A stretch of DNA of 64,000 nt from Alloalcanivorax marinus (GTDB lineage: Bacteria > Pseudomonadota > Gammaproteobacteria > Pseudomonadales > Alcanivoracaceae): positions 1-64,000 of the forward strand of contig NZ_JADDOL010000001.1 in the NCBI RefSeq assembly GCF_016906305.1. Reading direction: 5' to 3'. This document shows, piece after piece, positions 17,223 through 26,316 of the stretch. The notes under the pieces were generated by a model. The model had not been told where the DNA came from and did not search any database. It saw only the letters and a list, made by a program, of their open reading frames with translations. Positions within the stretch are counted from its first letter, which is position 1, and each line of letters starts with the position of its first letter. A program made the position numbers and the translations under genes.

Positions 17223-17304
17223 GGCGCCACTCCAGAATCCGTTTCGTCGACCCTAGAACAGTGGCGGCCCGGTGAAAAGCGGCGCGGATCACAAAAGGCC
17301 GGGC

Positions 17305-17949
17305 TCAGGACGGGTTGACCAACCCCAGGTTGACCGCCTTGAGGGCGGCCTCGGCGCGGCTGTTCACCTGCAGTTTCTGGTAGATGTCCTTCAGGTAGCC
17401 GGCGGCGGTGTGATGGGAAATATTCAGCTGGCGGGCGGCGTGCTTCACGCTCAGGCCCTTGGCGATCAGCGTCAGCAGATCGGTTTCCCGGGGCGTCAGC
17501 GGCGTCTCATCGGCCCTCGGGTCGGAGCGGAACTGGTGCAGCAGCCGCCGGGCAATGGACGAGGACAGCGGCGGCCGGCCGTCGAGAATGCCGGTGAGCT
17601 GGCGGGTGAATTCCGCCTCGGTGTCGTCCTTGAGCAAATAGCCGTCGGCGCCGGCGCGCAGACAGCCGAACAGATGCTCGGCGTCGTCGAAGATGGTGGT
17701 CACGATGCAGGGGGCCTGGGGCCGGGCGCTTTTGAAGTCCCGGATCAGATCGGCCCCGTTGCCGTCCGGCAGCCCCAGATCGAGCAGCAGCAGATCGTAA
17801 CCGGTCTCGGCGAGGCAGCGGCGCGCCCCGGCCAGGTCGGCGGCGTGGTCGATCCGCCGAGGCGCCAGGGCGCCTTGCAGGCAGGCCCGCAGCCACTGGG
17901 CCACGTCCGGCAGATCCTCGACGATCAACACATGGTGCGGGCGGTTCAT
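17305..17949 (-). CDS. NarL/LuxR-type response regulator
   Basis: This 214-aa protein has a receiver domain (HVLIVEDLPD at the start, phospho-acceptor Asp in LLLLDLGLPDGNG about residue 55, Lys in YLLKDD). A C-terminal LuxR helix-turn-helix follows (LTPRETDLLTLIAKGLSVKH with ISHHTAAGYLKDIYQKL). The start at 17949 gives a normal length; the open frame continues upstream into the kinase promoter region. It is divergent from a NarX/DesK-type kinase gene 157 bp away, which is the probable partner. Confidence 0.9.
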   Translation of the reverse strand: MNRPHHVLIVEDLPDVAQWLRACLQGALAPRRIDHAADLAGARRCLAETGYDLLLLDLGLPDGNGADLIRDFKSARPQAPCIVTTIFDDAEHLFGCLRAGADGYLLKDDTEAEFTRQLTGILDGRPPLSSSIARRLLHQFRSDPRADETPLTPRETDLLTLIAKGLSVKHAARQLNISHHTAAGYLKDIYQKLQVNSRAEAALKAVNLGLVNPS

Positions 17950-18106
17950 GGTGTGCGCTCCAGCGACACAAACAGAACGAACTTCGGCGGGAAGCCATTC
18001 CGCCGCTCTGTTATTCATGGATACTGCGGTTATAGATACTACAGCCGGACCGGCAAGGGGACCCCTTGAACACGGGGGCGGGCAACAGGGGCGCGGAGAA
18101 ATGGGG

Positions 18107-20230
18107 ATGTTTTCACTACGGGCAAGAATCATTGCCGGTCTGCTGGCGGTGGCGGCCTACGGCCTGCTGGCCCTGGGCGTGGCGCTGTCCTTACCGCAGG
18201 GGGCGCTGCCACAGGGGTCAGTGACCTTCCAGCAGGACGGCGAGCGGCTGCGCGCCGATGACGGCCGGGGCGGCGTGTTCACGGTGGTGGCCTTCGAGGT
18301 CGGTGACGAACGGCTGCCGGCGGACCCGCTGCTGGCGGTGGAGGAACCGGACGTGCTGCCGGACTACGCCGCCATGGCGGCGCTGTTCCAGGATCACGAG
18401 CGGCTGTACCGGGCGCTGCGCGACGGCCGGCTGGCGGTCCTCGGCGACGACGGCCAGCGCCTGCCGGTGTCAGCGGTGGAACGGGGCCTGACCGATCTGC
18501 CCGGCTTGTTCTGGCTGCAGCTGCTGTGCGGGCTGGCGGGCATGGTGATCTGTCTGCTGGTGTGGATTCCGGGCCAGCGCGAGGTGGCGATTCATGCCTT
18601 CGCCCTGACCGGGCTGAGCTACGTGCTGTTTTCGTCGGCGGCGGCGATCTACAGCACCCGGGCGCTGTTCATCCCCGGCGACCTGTTCGCGCTGCTGTCC
18701 GGGCTCAATCACGTGGGCGCGCTGCTGTTCTCCGCCTCCCTGGGCGCCTTCCTCTGGAATTACCCGCGCCGGGCCCCGTCGGCGTGGCTCACCGGAGCCT
18801 TTTACGGCGCCTTCCTGGTGGCCATCGTCATCGACCAGGGGCGCCTGACCGCCTCGCCGGTGTCCGGTTTCCACCTCTGGGTGATGGGCATCTTCCTGAT
18901 CGGCCTGGCCGGCGCCGGCTGGCAAGGGTGGCGCACCCGGGGCCGCCCCCTGGAGCGGGCCGCCCTGCGCTGGGTGGTGATCTCGATCGTCGCCGGCACC
19001 GCCTTCTTCGCCGGCGGCATGATCCTGCCGGCCATCAAGCAATCCGCCCAGGCGGCCTCCCAGGGGCTGCTGTTCACCACCTTCCTGCTGATGTACGCGG
19101 GCATGGCCCTGGGCGTGGTGCGCTATCGGCTGTTCGATCTGGAGCGCTGGTGGTTCTCGCTGTGGTCCTGGCTGCTGGGCGGCATCGTGGTGATGCTCAC
19201 GGACCTGGTGCTGGCGTCACTGCTGAGCCTGTCCGGCCCGGCCACCCTGAGTCTGTCCCTGGCGCTGGTGGGCTGGTGCTATTTTCCGCTGCGCCAGTAT
19301 GTGTGGGGGCGGCTGTTCGCGCGCCGGGAGCCGGGCCTGGACGCCTGGCTGGCGCGGGCCCTGCCGGCCATGCTGCGGGCCCGCCATGAGCGGCTCGACG
19401 ATTCCGGCGTGCAGGACGCCCTGCGCGCCGTGTTCCGGCCCCTTTCCCTGGAGCAGACGGTGGCGGATGCGGCGGTGTCCGGCCGGCTCTGCGTGCTGGA
19501 GGACAACGGCGCCACGCTGCGGGTCCCCGACCCGGCCGGCGACCGGGTGCATGTGCTGCGCCATTCCCACGAAGGCGCCCGGCTGTTCACCCGCCAGGAT
19601 GTGGACGTCGCCGGCCTGGTGCTGTCCCTGCACGAACTGGTGAATCAGTCGCAGACCGCCCGGGCGGAAGGCGCCAGCGAGGAACGCAATCGCATTCGCC
19701 AGGACATCCACGACGACCTGGGCGCCAAGCTGCTGCACCTGCTGCACGCCGGGGCCGAGGAATACCGGCCACTGGTGCGCGACGCCATTCGTGACCTGCG
19801 CGATCTGCTGCAAAACATGGAGGGCCGCTCGGTGCGGCTGGACGCCGCCGCCTCCCAATGGCGGGAGGAAACCGGCCGGCGCTGCGAGGACCACGGCGTG
19901 GAGCTGCACTGGCACCAGGTGCTGCCCGCCGTGACCCTGGACGCGGACCAGTACAGCGAGCTGACGCGCATCGTGCGCGAGGCGGTCAGCAACGCGCTGC
20001 GTCACGCCCGGGCGTCGGCGCTGGAGGTATCGCTGACCAGCGAACAGGGGGGCCTCGTGATCGTGATCGTCAACGACGGTCTGGCGGAAGGCGGCGACGG
20101 AGCCGTGGGGCGGGGTCTGATGATCATGGCCAATCGCGCCCGCAAGCTGGGCGGCGAATGCCAGTACGGCAGCGAGGGGGACCGCTGGCGCGTGCGTCTG
20201 CACGCGCCGCTGGTCCGTTATTCCGCCTGA
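18107..20230 (+). CDS. Membrane sensor histidine kinase (HisKA_3 type)
   Basis: This 707-aa protein has one N-terminal membrane helix, a periplasmic stretch of about 110 residues and then about eight membrane helices. A cytoplasmic kinase follows with the H-box RNRIRQDIHDDLGAKLLHLL, N-box REAVSNALRHA and G-box GRGLMIMANRA. This is the NarX/DesK-like dimerisation type, which pairs with LuxR-type regulators such as the divergent gene. ATG 18107 lies 8 nt from GGAG; ATG 18101 is in frame but too close to it. The signal sensed is unknown; the mixed periplasmic and multi-helix input resembles 7TM-type sensors. Confidence 0.88.
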   Translation: MFSLRARIIAGLLAVAAYGLLALGVALSLPQGALPQGSVTFQQDGERLRADDGRGGVFTVVAFEVGDERLPADPLLAVEEPDVLPDYAAMAALFQDHERLYRALRDGRLAVLGDDGQRLPVSAVERGLTDLPGLFWLQLLCGLAGMVICLLVWIPGQREVAIHAFALTGLSYVLFSSAAAIYSTRALFIPGDLFALLSGLNHVGALLFSASLGAFLWNYPRRAPSAWLTGAFYGAFLVAIVIDQGRLTASPVSGFHLWVMGIFLIGLAGAGWQGWRTRGRPLERAALRWVVISIVAGTAFFAGGMILPAIKQSAQAASQGLLFTTFLLMYAGMALGVVRYRLFDLERWWFSLWSWLLGGIVVMLTDLVLASLLSLSGPATLSLSLALVGWCYFPLRQYVWGRLFARREPGLDAWLARALPAMLRARHERLDDSGVQDALRAVFRPLSLEQTVADAAVSGRLCVLEDNGATLRVPDPAGDRVHVLRHSHEGARLFTRQDVDVAGLVLSLHELVNQSQTARAEGASEERNRIRQDIHDDLGAKLLHLLHAGAEEYRPLVRDAIRDLRDLLQNMEGRSVRLDAAASQWREETGRRCEDHGVELHWHQVLPAVTLDADQYSELTRIVREAVSNALRHARASALEVSLTSEQGGLVIVIVNDGLAEGGDGAVGRGLMIMANRARKLGGECQYGSEGDRWRVRLHAPLVRYSA

Positions 20231-20234
20231 GCGG

Positions 20235-21203
20235 TCAGCCCCGGGCGCACAGCGCCTCTTTGGCGGCGGCGTATTCCCGCGCCAGCCGCGCCACGTGCTC
20301 GGCGGCGGGCAGGATGTCGTCGACCACGCCGATGCCCTGGCCGCAGCCCCAGATGTCCTTCCAGGCCTTGGACTTGCTGCTGCCCCCGGAACCGAAGTTC
20401 ATCTTCGAGGGGTCGCTTTCCGGCAGGTTGGCCGGGTCCATGCCGGCGTTGACGATGGACGGCGCCAGATAGTTGCCGTGCACGCCGGTGAAGAGGTTGC
20501 TGTAGACGATGTCGGAGGCCTTGCTGTCGACGATCATCTGCTTGTAGCCCTGCACCGCGTTGGCTTCCTTGGAGGCGATGAACATGGAGCCGATGTAGGC
20601 CAGGTCCGCGCCCATGGCCTGGGCCGCCAGCACCGAGGCGCCGCTGGCGATGGAACCGGACAGGGCGATGGGGCCGTCGAACCACTGGCGCAGTTCCTGG
20701 ATCAGCGCGAACGGTGACAACTGGCCGGCATGGCCACCGGCGCCGGCGGCCACGGCGATCAGGCCGTCGGCGCCCTTCTCGATGGCCTTGCGGCCGAAGC
20801 GGTCGTTGATCACGTCGTGCATCACCACGCCGCCCCAGCCATGCACCGCCTGGTTCAGGTCCTCGCGGGCGCCCAGGGAGGTGATCACCATGGGCACCTT
20901 GTACTTCTCGCACAGGGCCAGGTCTTCCTCCAGCCGGTCATTGGTTTTATGCACGATCTGGTTGACCGCGAACGGCGCGGACGGGGTGTCCGGGTTGTCC
21001 CGGTCCCAGGCGGCCAGTTCCTCGGTGATGCGGGCCAGCCACTCGTCCAGCTGCGACACCGGCCGCGCGTTCAGCGACGGGAAGGAGCCGACGATACCGG
21101 CCTTGCACTGGGCGATCACCAGGTCCGGGTTGGAAATAATGAACAGCGGGGAGGCGATCACCGGCAAACGCAGCCGGTCCGCCAAATGCGCGGGTAAAGC
21201 CAT
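20235..21203 (-). CDS. Nitronate monooxygenase
   Basis: This 322-aa FMN-dependent TIM-barrel protein of the nitronate monooxygenase (2-nitropropane dioxygenase) family has LPVIASPLFIISNPDLV at the start, AAGAGGHAGQLSPFALIQEL (the AGGHxG region, about 161-180) and FIASKEANAVQGYK. The ATG at 21203 has a GGAG site; longer readings lack one. It oxidises alkyl nitronates in known members, but many relatives have unassigned NAD(P)H:quinone-reductase-like roles. It is last in a leftward run after a TetR gene and an SDR gene, so it may be under TetR control. Confidence 0.88.
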   Translation of the reverse strand: MALPAHLADRLRLPVIASPLFIISNPDLVIAQCKAGIVGSFPSLNARPVSQLDEWLARITEELAAWDRDNPDTPSAPFAVNQIVHKTNDRLEEDLALCEKYKVPMVITSLGAREDLNQAVHGWGGVVMHDVINDRFGRKAIEKGADGLIAVAAGAGGHAGQLSPFALIQELRQWFDGPIALSGSIASGASVLAAQAMGADLAYIGSMFIASKEANAVQGYKQMIVDSKASDIVYSNLFTGVHGNYLAPSIVNAGMDPANLPESDPSKMNFGSGGSSKSKAWKDIWGCGQGIGVVDDILPAAEHVARLAREYAAAKEALCARG

Positions 21204-21306
21204 GTCGGACTCTCTCCAGGGGGCCATCGTTGTATTAATTTACGGCGTATACTTTATGTCGGCGAAGGGCGTTCGACAACCCCCTTGGTGGCGGCGACGC
21301 TCCGCT

Positions 21307-21948
21307 TCAGTCGCGATCCCCCTCGTCCCAGTAGGGCGGCAGCACGCCCATGCCGGCGAACAGAGTGCGCATGGTGGTCTGGCGCAGGAACTCCACATCC
21401 ACGTCGCGCCCCAGGGCGCCGGTCTGCTCCAGCACCACGGTGCCGTGCAGGGTGGCCCAGAACATGTAACCGATCAGCTTGGCGTCGCCACGCACCAGCC
21501 CGGCGTCGATCATTTCCTGCACGTAGCCAGCCATGGTCTCGTTGGCCCGGGCGTGGGCCTTGACCAGTTCCGGGTAGCGTTCCTCGTCCGCCTGGGTGTG
21601 CTCGAACAGCAACTGATAGGTGTCCGGAAAGCGATGGGCGAAATCCAGGTAGGCGACGCCCGCCGCCCGGGCCTTGGCGCGGGCATCGTCGGCGGCGCGC
21701 ACCGCCTGTTCCAGATTCTCGGCGAACTGGTTGAAGGCGGCGGCGCGCACCAGCGCCAGGATCTCGTCCTTGTCGCGAAAATAGCGGTACGGGGTCATCG
21801 GGCTGACGCCCATCTCGGCGGCGATCTGGCGCATGGTCACGTTGTCCGGACCCCGTTCCAGGAACAGCCGGGTGGCGGCGTCGCGCACCCGCTCGCGGAA
21901 CGCCGCCACCTCGCGGTCGGTCTTCGGTTTCTTGGCCACGGCGCTCAA
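21307..21948 (-). CDS. TetR family transcriptional regulator
   Basis: This 213-aa protein has an N-terminal TetR DNA-binding domain ([20 protein letters not shown], about residues 38-57) and a TetR_C-type ligand domain. The apparent start is a TTG that overlaps the stop of the upstream SDR gene as TTGA; a GTG three codons later is an alternative. It is encoded in the same direction between the SDR and nitronate monooxygenase genes, which suggests local control of lipid or xenobiotic oxidation genes. Confidence 0.87.
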   Translation of the reverse strand: MSAVAKKPKTDREVAAFRERVRDAATRLFLERGPDNVTMRQIAAEMGVSPMTPYRYFRDKDEILALVRAAAFNQFAENLEQAVRAADDARAKARAAGVAYLDFAHRFPDTYQLLFEHTQADEERYPELVKAHARANETMAGYVQEMIDAGLVRGDAKLIGYMFWATLHGTVVLEQTGALGRDVDVEFLRQTTMRTLFAGMGVLPPYWDEGDRD

Positions 21949-22715
21949 CCGCGCCCGATAAAGGGCATGCGGGTGGCCATCAGGGTCATGAACTGGACAT
22001 TGGCGTCCAGCGGCAGGGCCGCCATGTGCACCACCGCCTCGGCCACATGGGCCACGTCCATGCGGTCCTCCACCAGAATCTCGCCGTTGGCCTGGGGGAT
22101 GCCGCGCTTCATCGGCTCGGTCATTTCGGTGGCGGCGTTGCCGATGTCGATCTGCCCGCAGGCGATGTGATAGCGGCGACCGTCCAGGGAAGTGGCCTTG
22201 GTGAGCCCGGTCATGGCGTGTTTGGTGGCGGTGTAGGGCGCCGAGTTGGGACGCGGCGACTGCGCGGAGATGGAGCCGTTGTTAATGATGCGCCCGCCCA
22301 TGGGGTCCTGGGCTTTCATGATCCGGAACGCCGCCTGGGTGCAGTAGAAGGCACCGGACAGATTGACGTCCACCACCCGGCGCCATTGGTCCGGCGTCAG
22401 ATCTTCCAGGGGCACCGGCGGCGCGCCGGTGCCGGCGTTGTTGAACAGCAGATCGAGCCGGCCGAAGGCCGCCAGGGTCCGCTCGAACAGGGCGTCCACC
22501 TGGTCCGGGTCGCCCACGTCGGTGGGCACCGCCAGGGCCTGCTCCGGGCCCAGGCCGGCCTCGGCCAGTACCCGCTCCAGACGGGCGCCGTCCCGGCCGG
22601 CGAACGCCACCCGGTAGCCCGCCGCCACCAGTGCCAGGGCGCAGGCCTTGCCGATGCCGGTGCCGGCCCCGGTGACGATGGCCACCTTGCCGTGGCGGGA
22701 AGACTCTTGCTGCAT
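21945..22715 (-). CDS. SDR family oxidoreductase
   Basis: This 256-aa classical short-chain dehydrogenase has the cofactor motif [14 protein letters not shown], catalytic Ser in NNGSISAQS, and Tyr-x3-Lys in PYTATKHAM. The Arg in the Rossmann loop (AGRDGARLE) hints at NADP(H). It starts 33 bp after moeA and overlaps the TetR gene by 4 bp. Substrate unknown; 3-hydroxyacyl or alcohol substrates are usual for relatives. Confidence 0.88.
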   Translation of the reverse strand: MQQESSRHGKVAIVTGAGTGIGKACALALVAAGYRVAFAGRDGARLERVLAEAGLGPEQALAVPTDVGDPDQVDALFERTLAAFGRLDLLFNNAGTGAPPVPLEDLTPDQWRRVVDVNLSGAFYCTQAAFRIMKAQDPMGGRIINNGSISAQSPRPNSAPYTATKHAMTGLTKATSLDGRRYHIACGQIDIGNAATEMTEPMKRGIPQANGEILVEDRMDVAHVAEAVVHMAALPLDANVQFMTLMATRMPFIGRG

Positions 22716-22748
22716 GGATTCAGCCTCTTGTTGTGATGGCGCGGACCG

Positions 22749-23969
22749 TCAGGCCAGCAAATCCGCGAACGGGTAATAGTCCAGGGGATCGCCGGCGGCC
22801 ACGGTGGCGTCCACCGGCACCACCGCCAGACCGTCCGCCCACACCGCCGAGCTGAGCATGCCGGAGCTCTGGTTGGGATGCCGTTGCAGCCACGCCTGGC
22901 CGTCCCGTTCCACCCGGCGCACGCGCAAATACTCCTGGCGCGGCCCGGGCCGGGTCACGGTGAAGTCCGCCGGCAGCCGCTGGGGCACCGGCAGCACCGG
23001 CTCCGCGCCCAGGCAACGGCGCAGGTAAGGCAGCACCAGGGTCAGGTAGCACACCAGCACCGCCGAAGGGTTACCGGGCAGGCCGAAGAACGGCAGCCCG
23101 GCGTCGCCGAGCCGGCCGAAGGTGAACGGCTTGCCGGGCTTGATCGCCAGCCGCCAGAAATCCAGCTCGCCCCGTTCCTCCAGGGCGGCGCGCAAATGGT
23201 CTTCCTCGCCCACCGACACGCCGCCACTGGCCAGCACCAGATCCGGCGGGTCCGCCAGCAGCGCGTCCAGCTGCTCGCGGGTGCGGGCGCGGTCGTCGGG
23301 CAACCACAGGGCGGTGACCTCCGTGAAGCCGCTTTGCGCCAGCAGCGTACTCATCAGCGGGCCGTTGCTGTTGTAGATCTTGCCCGGCCCCGCCGGCGTG
23401 CCGGGGGGCACCAGTTCGTCGCCGCTGCTGATCACCGTGACCCGCAGGCGGCGCACCGGCAGGGTGGCCACGCCCACGGAGGCGGCCAGGCCGATGGCCA
23501 TGGGCGTGATCCGCTCGCCGGCTTTCAGCACCACCTCGCCCTGCCGGGAATCCTGACCGGCGGGGCGGATGTTCTGCCCGGTCCGCACGCCGTCGGCGGC
23601 GGGCGGCGTCACCGTGCCGTCGCCGAATACGCAGTCTTCCTGCATCAGCACGGTGTCGGCGCCGGCGGGCACCGGCGCGCCGGTGAAAATCCGCGCCGCG
23701 CCGCCGGGGGCCAGTTCCCCCGGCGGGTCGCCGGCGGGCACCCGCAGGGTGATCGGCAGGCTCACCGTGCCGTCGCCGAGGTCCGCCCGGCGCACGGCGA
23801 TGCCGTCCACCGCGGAATTGTCGTGGGGCGGCACCGTGACCCGGGCCGCCACCGGCGCCGCCAGCCAGCCCCCCAGGGCCCGCTCCAGCGGTTCCTCGAC
23901 CACCCGCCCCAGGGGCCGGGCGGTGGCCAGCAGCCGCTGGCGGGCCTCGTCCACGGGCATCAGCGTCAT
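22749..23969 (-). CDS. moeA: Molybdopterin molybdotransferase MoeA
   Basis: This 406-aa enzyme inserts molybdate into adenylylated molybdopterin. It shows the MoeA layout: MTLMPVDEARQRLLATARPL start, PPHDNSAVDGIAVR (the conserved DNSxxDG segment), FTGAPVPAGADTV, VISSGDELV, and FFGLPGNPSAVLVCY. The start at 23969 lies 2 bp after the moaB stop, so the two cofactor genes are co-transcribed. Confidence 0.95.
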   Translation of the reverse strand: MTLMPVDEARQRLLATARPLGRVVEEPLERALGGWLAAPVAARVTVPPHDNSAVDGIAVRRADLGDGTVSLPITLRVPAGDPPGELAPGGAARIFTGAPVPAGADTVLMQEDCVFGDGTVTPPAADGVRTGQNIRPAGQDSRQGEVVLKAGERITPMAIGLAASVGVATLPVRRLRVTVISSGDELVPPGTPAGPGKIYNSNGPLMSTLLAQSGFTEVTALWLPDDRARTREQLDALLADPPDLVLASGGVSVGEEDHLRAALEERGELDFWRLAIKPGKPFTFGRLGDAGLPFFGLPGNPSAVLVCYLTLVLPYLRRCLGAEPVLPVPQRLPADFTVTRPGPRQEYLRVRRVERDGQAWLQRHPNQSSGMLSSAVWADGLAVVPVDATVAAGDPLDYYPFADLLA

Positions 23970-23971
23970 GA

Positions 23972-24490
23972 TCAGGCTCCGCGGCTGACCAGGCCCGCGA
24001 AGTTGCACGGGCGGGTGCGGCTGTCGAGCTGGTTGGCGATGATCTTGTCCCAGCCGGTGGCGCAGGCGTTGTTGGAGCCGGGCAGGCAGAAGATCAGGGT
24101 GCCGTTGGCGACCCCGGCCAGGCAGCGGGACTGAATGGTGGACGGGCCGATTTCGTCCAGGCTGACCTGACGGAACAGTTCACCGAAGCCTTCCACGTGC
24201 TTGTCGAACAGCACGCCCAGGGCCTCCGGGGTGCTGTCGCGGCCGGAGAAGCCGGTGCCGCCGGTGACCAGCACCACCTGCACCGCCGGGTCGGCGATCC
24301 ACGCCGACACCACCCGGCGCAGCTGGTAGATGTCGTCGCGTACTAGGTCCCGGGCCACCACGTTATGGCCGGCACCGGTGGCGCGCTCGGCGAGCAGATC
24401 GCCGGAGGTGTCGTTGTCCGTGGTGCGGGTGTCGCTGACGGTGAGGACCGCCAGCGCCAGCGGTTGGAAGTCGGTGTCGTGGTGAGCCAT
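23972..24490 (-). CDS. moaB: Molybdenum cofactor biosynthesis protein MoaB
   Basis: This 172-aa MogA/MoaB-family protein has LAVLTVSDTRTTDNDTSGD at the N terminus and VLVTGGTGFSGRDSTPEAL, followed by FCLPGSNNACATGWDKII, all family signatures. It adenylylates molybdopterin or assists that step, which feeds MoeA, encoded directly downstream. It starts a leftward run of five genes and is divergent from the P450 gene. Confidence 0.93.
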   Translation of the reverse strand: MAHHDTDFQPLALAVLTVSDTRTTDNDTSGDLLAERATGAGHNVVARDLVRDDIYQLRRVVSAWIADPAVQVVLVTGGTGFSGRDSTPEALGVLFDKHVEGFGELFRQVSLDEIGPSTIQSRCLAGVANGTLIFCLPGSNNACATGWDKIIANQLDSRTRPCNFAGLVSRGA

Positions 24491-24654
24491 GGGTACTTTC
24501 CTTAACGAAGGACCTTATCAACGGGACCGCCGATGGTACCAGCGCCCTTACCCGACCGCACAGCACCGTTTGACCGCTGCCGACAGAGGCTGGCGAACGG
24601 CGCCGGCCGCCGGGTATGTTGCCGGGCTATACAGGCTGTTTATCGGAGTACGCC

Positions 24655-26034
24655 ATGACCACCCTGGAAGACGCCCAGAACCGGGCCGCGCGCCTGCCGC
24701 GCCTGCCCCAGCGCAAACTCGACCATATTCCCGGTGACTACGGCTGGCCGCTGTTCGGCCAGACCCTGGCGTTTCTGCGCGACTATCAGGGTCTGGTGCA
24801 GCGTCAGGCGCGCCGCTACGGGCCGGTGCACCGGGGCAGCATCCTGTTCCAGCGCGGCGTCACCCTGCTGGGTCCGGAGGCCAACGAGTTCGTGCTGCGC
24901 GATCAGGCCCATGTGTTTTCCAGCCGCGCCGCCTGGAACCCGATTCTGGAGCGCCTGTTCACCGACGGGCTGATGCTGCGGGATTTCGCCGACCACAAGT
25001 TCCACCGCCGCATCATGCAGCAGGCGTTCAAGAAGCCGGCGCTGGCCAGCTATCTGGCGCGCATGAACCCCCATATCGAGGCGGGCCTGGCGGACTGGCC
25101 GGTGGGCGACACCTTCACCTTCTTCGACCGCATCAAGGCGCTGCTGCTGGACGTGGGCGCGCAGATCTTCTTTGGCCTGGACATGGGCCCGGAGGCGGAC
25201 CGGGTCAACCGCTCCTTTATCGACGCGGCGGACGCCTCCCTGGCGGTGCTGCGGGTGCCGGTGCCGGGCACCCTGTGGCATCGCGGGCTGAGCGGGCGCC
25301 GCTATCTTGAGCGCTTCGTCACCGACCTGATTCCGGAGAAACGCCGGGCGGCCACGCCGGACTTCTTCAGCCAGCTTTGTCAGGCGGCGGCGGAGGAAGG
25401 CGGCCTTACCGACCAGGACGTGGCCAATCATATGATCTTTTTGCTGTTCGCCGCCCACGACACCACCACCAGTACGCTGTGCTCGCTGATCTATCTGCTT
25501 TGCCGGCACCCGGAGTGGCAGGCGCGGCTGAGCGCCGAGATGGAGCGGGTGGCCGCCGGCCTGGGCGAGGACGAGGCGCTGGGCTATGAGCATCTGGAGG
25601 CAATGGTGGAGACCGGCTGGGTGTTCCGCGAGACCCTGCGCATGCGGCCGGCGCTGACCACCTTCCCCCGGCGCACGGTGGAGGACGTGGACTTTCAGGG
25701 CTATCGGATTCCGCGCAATACGCTGGTCAATCTGTCGCCGCTGTTCACCCATTACATGCCGGAGTACTGGCGCGAGCCGGAGCGGTTCGATCCGGAGCGT
25801 TTCAGCGAGGGGCGCGCCGAGCACAAGGGCCACCATTTCCAGTGGATTCCGTTCGGGGGCGGGCAGCATAAGTGTCTGGGGCTGAATTTCGCGGAGATTC
25901 AGGCGAAGGCGTTTCTGTTCCATTTCCTGCGGCGGTATCGGGTGTCGGTGCGGGAGGGGTACGAGATGCCGGTGCAGTTGGTGCCGTTGGCGATGCCGAA
26001 GGATGGGTTGCCGGTGTGGATTGAGCGGCGGTAG
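24655..26034 (+). CDS. Cytochrome P450 (soluble)
   Basis: This 459-aa heme monooxygenase has the I-helix LLFAAHDTTTSTLCSLIYL, the K-helix ETLRMRP, and the heme-binding loop PFGGGQHKCLGLNFA with Cys at about 407. There is no membrane anchor. The heme loop and N-terminal DYGWPLFGQTL resemble CYP120/CYP26/CYP51-like bacterial P450s rather than the CYP153 alkane hydroxylases typical of oil degraders. No ferredoxin or reductase gene lies next to it, so redox partners come from elsewhere. Its substrate is probably a lipid, sterol or terpenoid, but that is a guess from family resemblance. Confidence 0.92.
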   Translation: MTTLEDAQNRAARLPRLPQRKLDHIPGDYGWPLFGQTLAFLRDYQGLVQRQARRYGPVHRGSILFQRGVTLLGPEANEFVLRDQAHVFSSRAAWNPILERLFTDGLMLRDFADHKFHRRIMQQAFKKPALASYLARMNPHIEAGLADWPVGDTFTFFDRIKALLLDVGAQIFFGLDMGPEADRVNRSFIDAADASLAVLRVPVPGTLWHRGLSGRRYLERFVTDLIPEKRRAATPDFFSQLCQAAAEEGGLTDQDVANHMIFLLFAAHDTTTSTLCSLIYLLCRHPEWQARLSAEMERVAAGLGEDEALGYEHLEAMVETGWVFRETLRMRPALTTFPRRTVEDVDFQGYRIPRNTLVNLSPLFTHYMPEYWREPERFDPERFSEGRAEHKGHHFQWIPFGGGQHKCLGLNFAEIQAKAFLFHFLRRYRVSVREGYEMPVQLVPLAMPKDGLPVWIERR

Positions 26035-26071
26035 GTCTCTCGGGGTTTCTCTCCAGCGGGGGCGCGGATCT

Positions 26072-26162
26072 GCGTTACGCCCGACCGGGAACGCCGTGGA
26101 CCCGTCCATGGGGGCTCCCTTTCGAACGTCCTGTTCTCAAGGGTCCCGGTCGGGCGTAACGC
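26072..26162. repeat. Palindromic repeat element (19-bp inverted arms)
   Basis: GCGTTACGCCCGACCGGGA (26072-26090) recurs as a perfect inverted copy at 26144-26162, with a 53-bp spacer. A partial echo, GGTCCCGACGGGG, follows near 26200. The 282-bp gap between the P450 and mscS genes holds this element and no gene that I can support. The form suggests a dispersed intergenic repeat (REP/MITE-like). Confidence 0.55.
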
Positions 26163-26316
26163 CGCTTTGCTTCGAGGTAATCCGAAAGCCCTGCCTCCAA
26201 CGGTCCCGACGGGGCCCACCGCGCATCCGGCCTCTGGAGAGTTGGCCGGGCTCAAGTGTTTGAGGGGGTGGGGGTTGGGAGTAGACTGGGCTCTTTTCTG
26301 AGTCTGGTTCGGTGTG

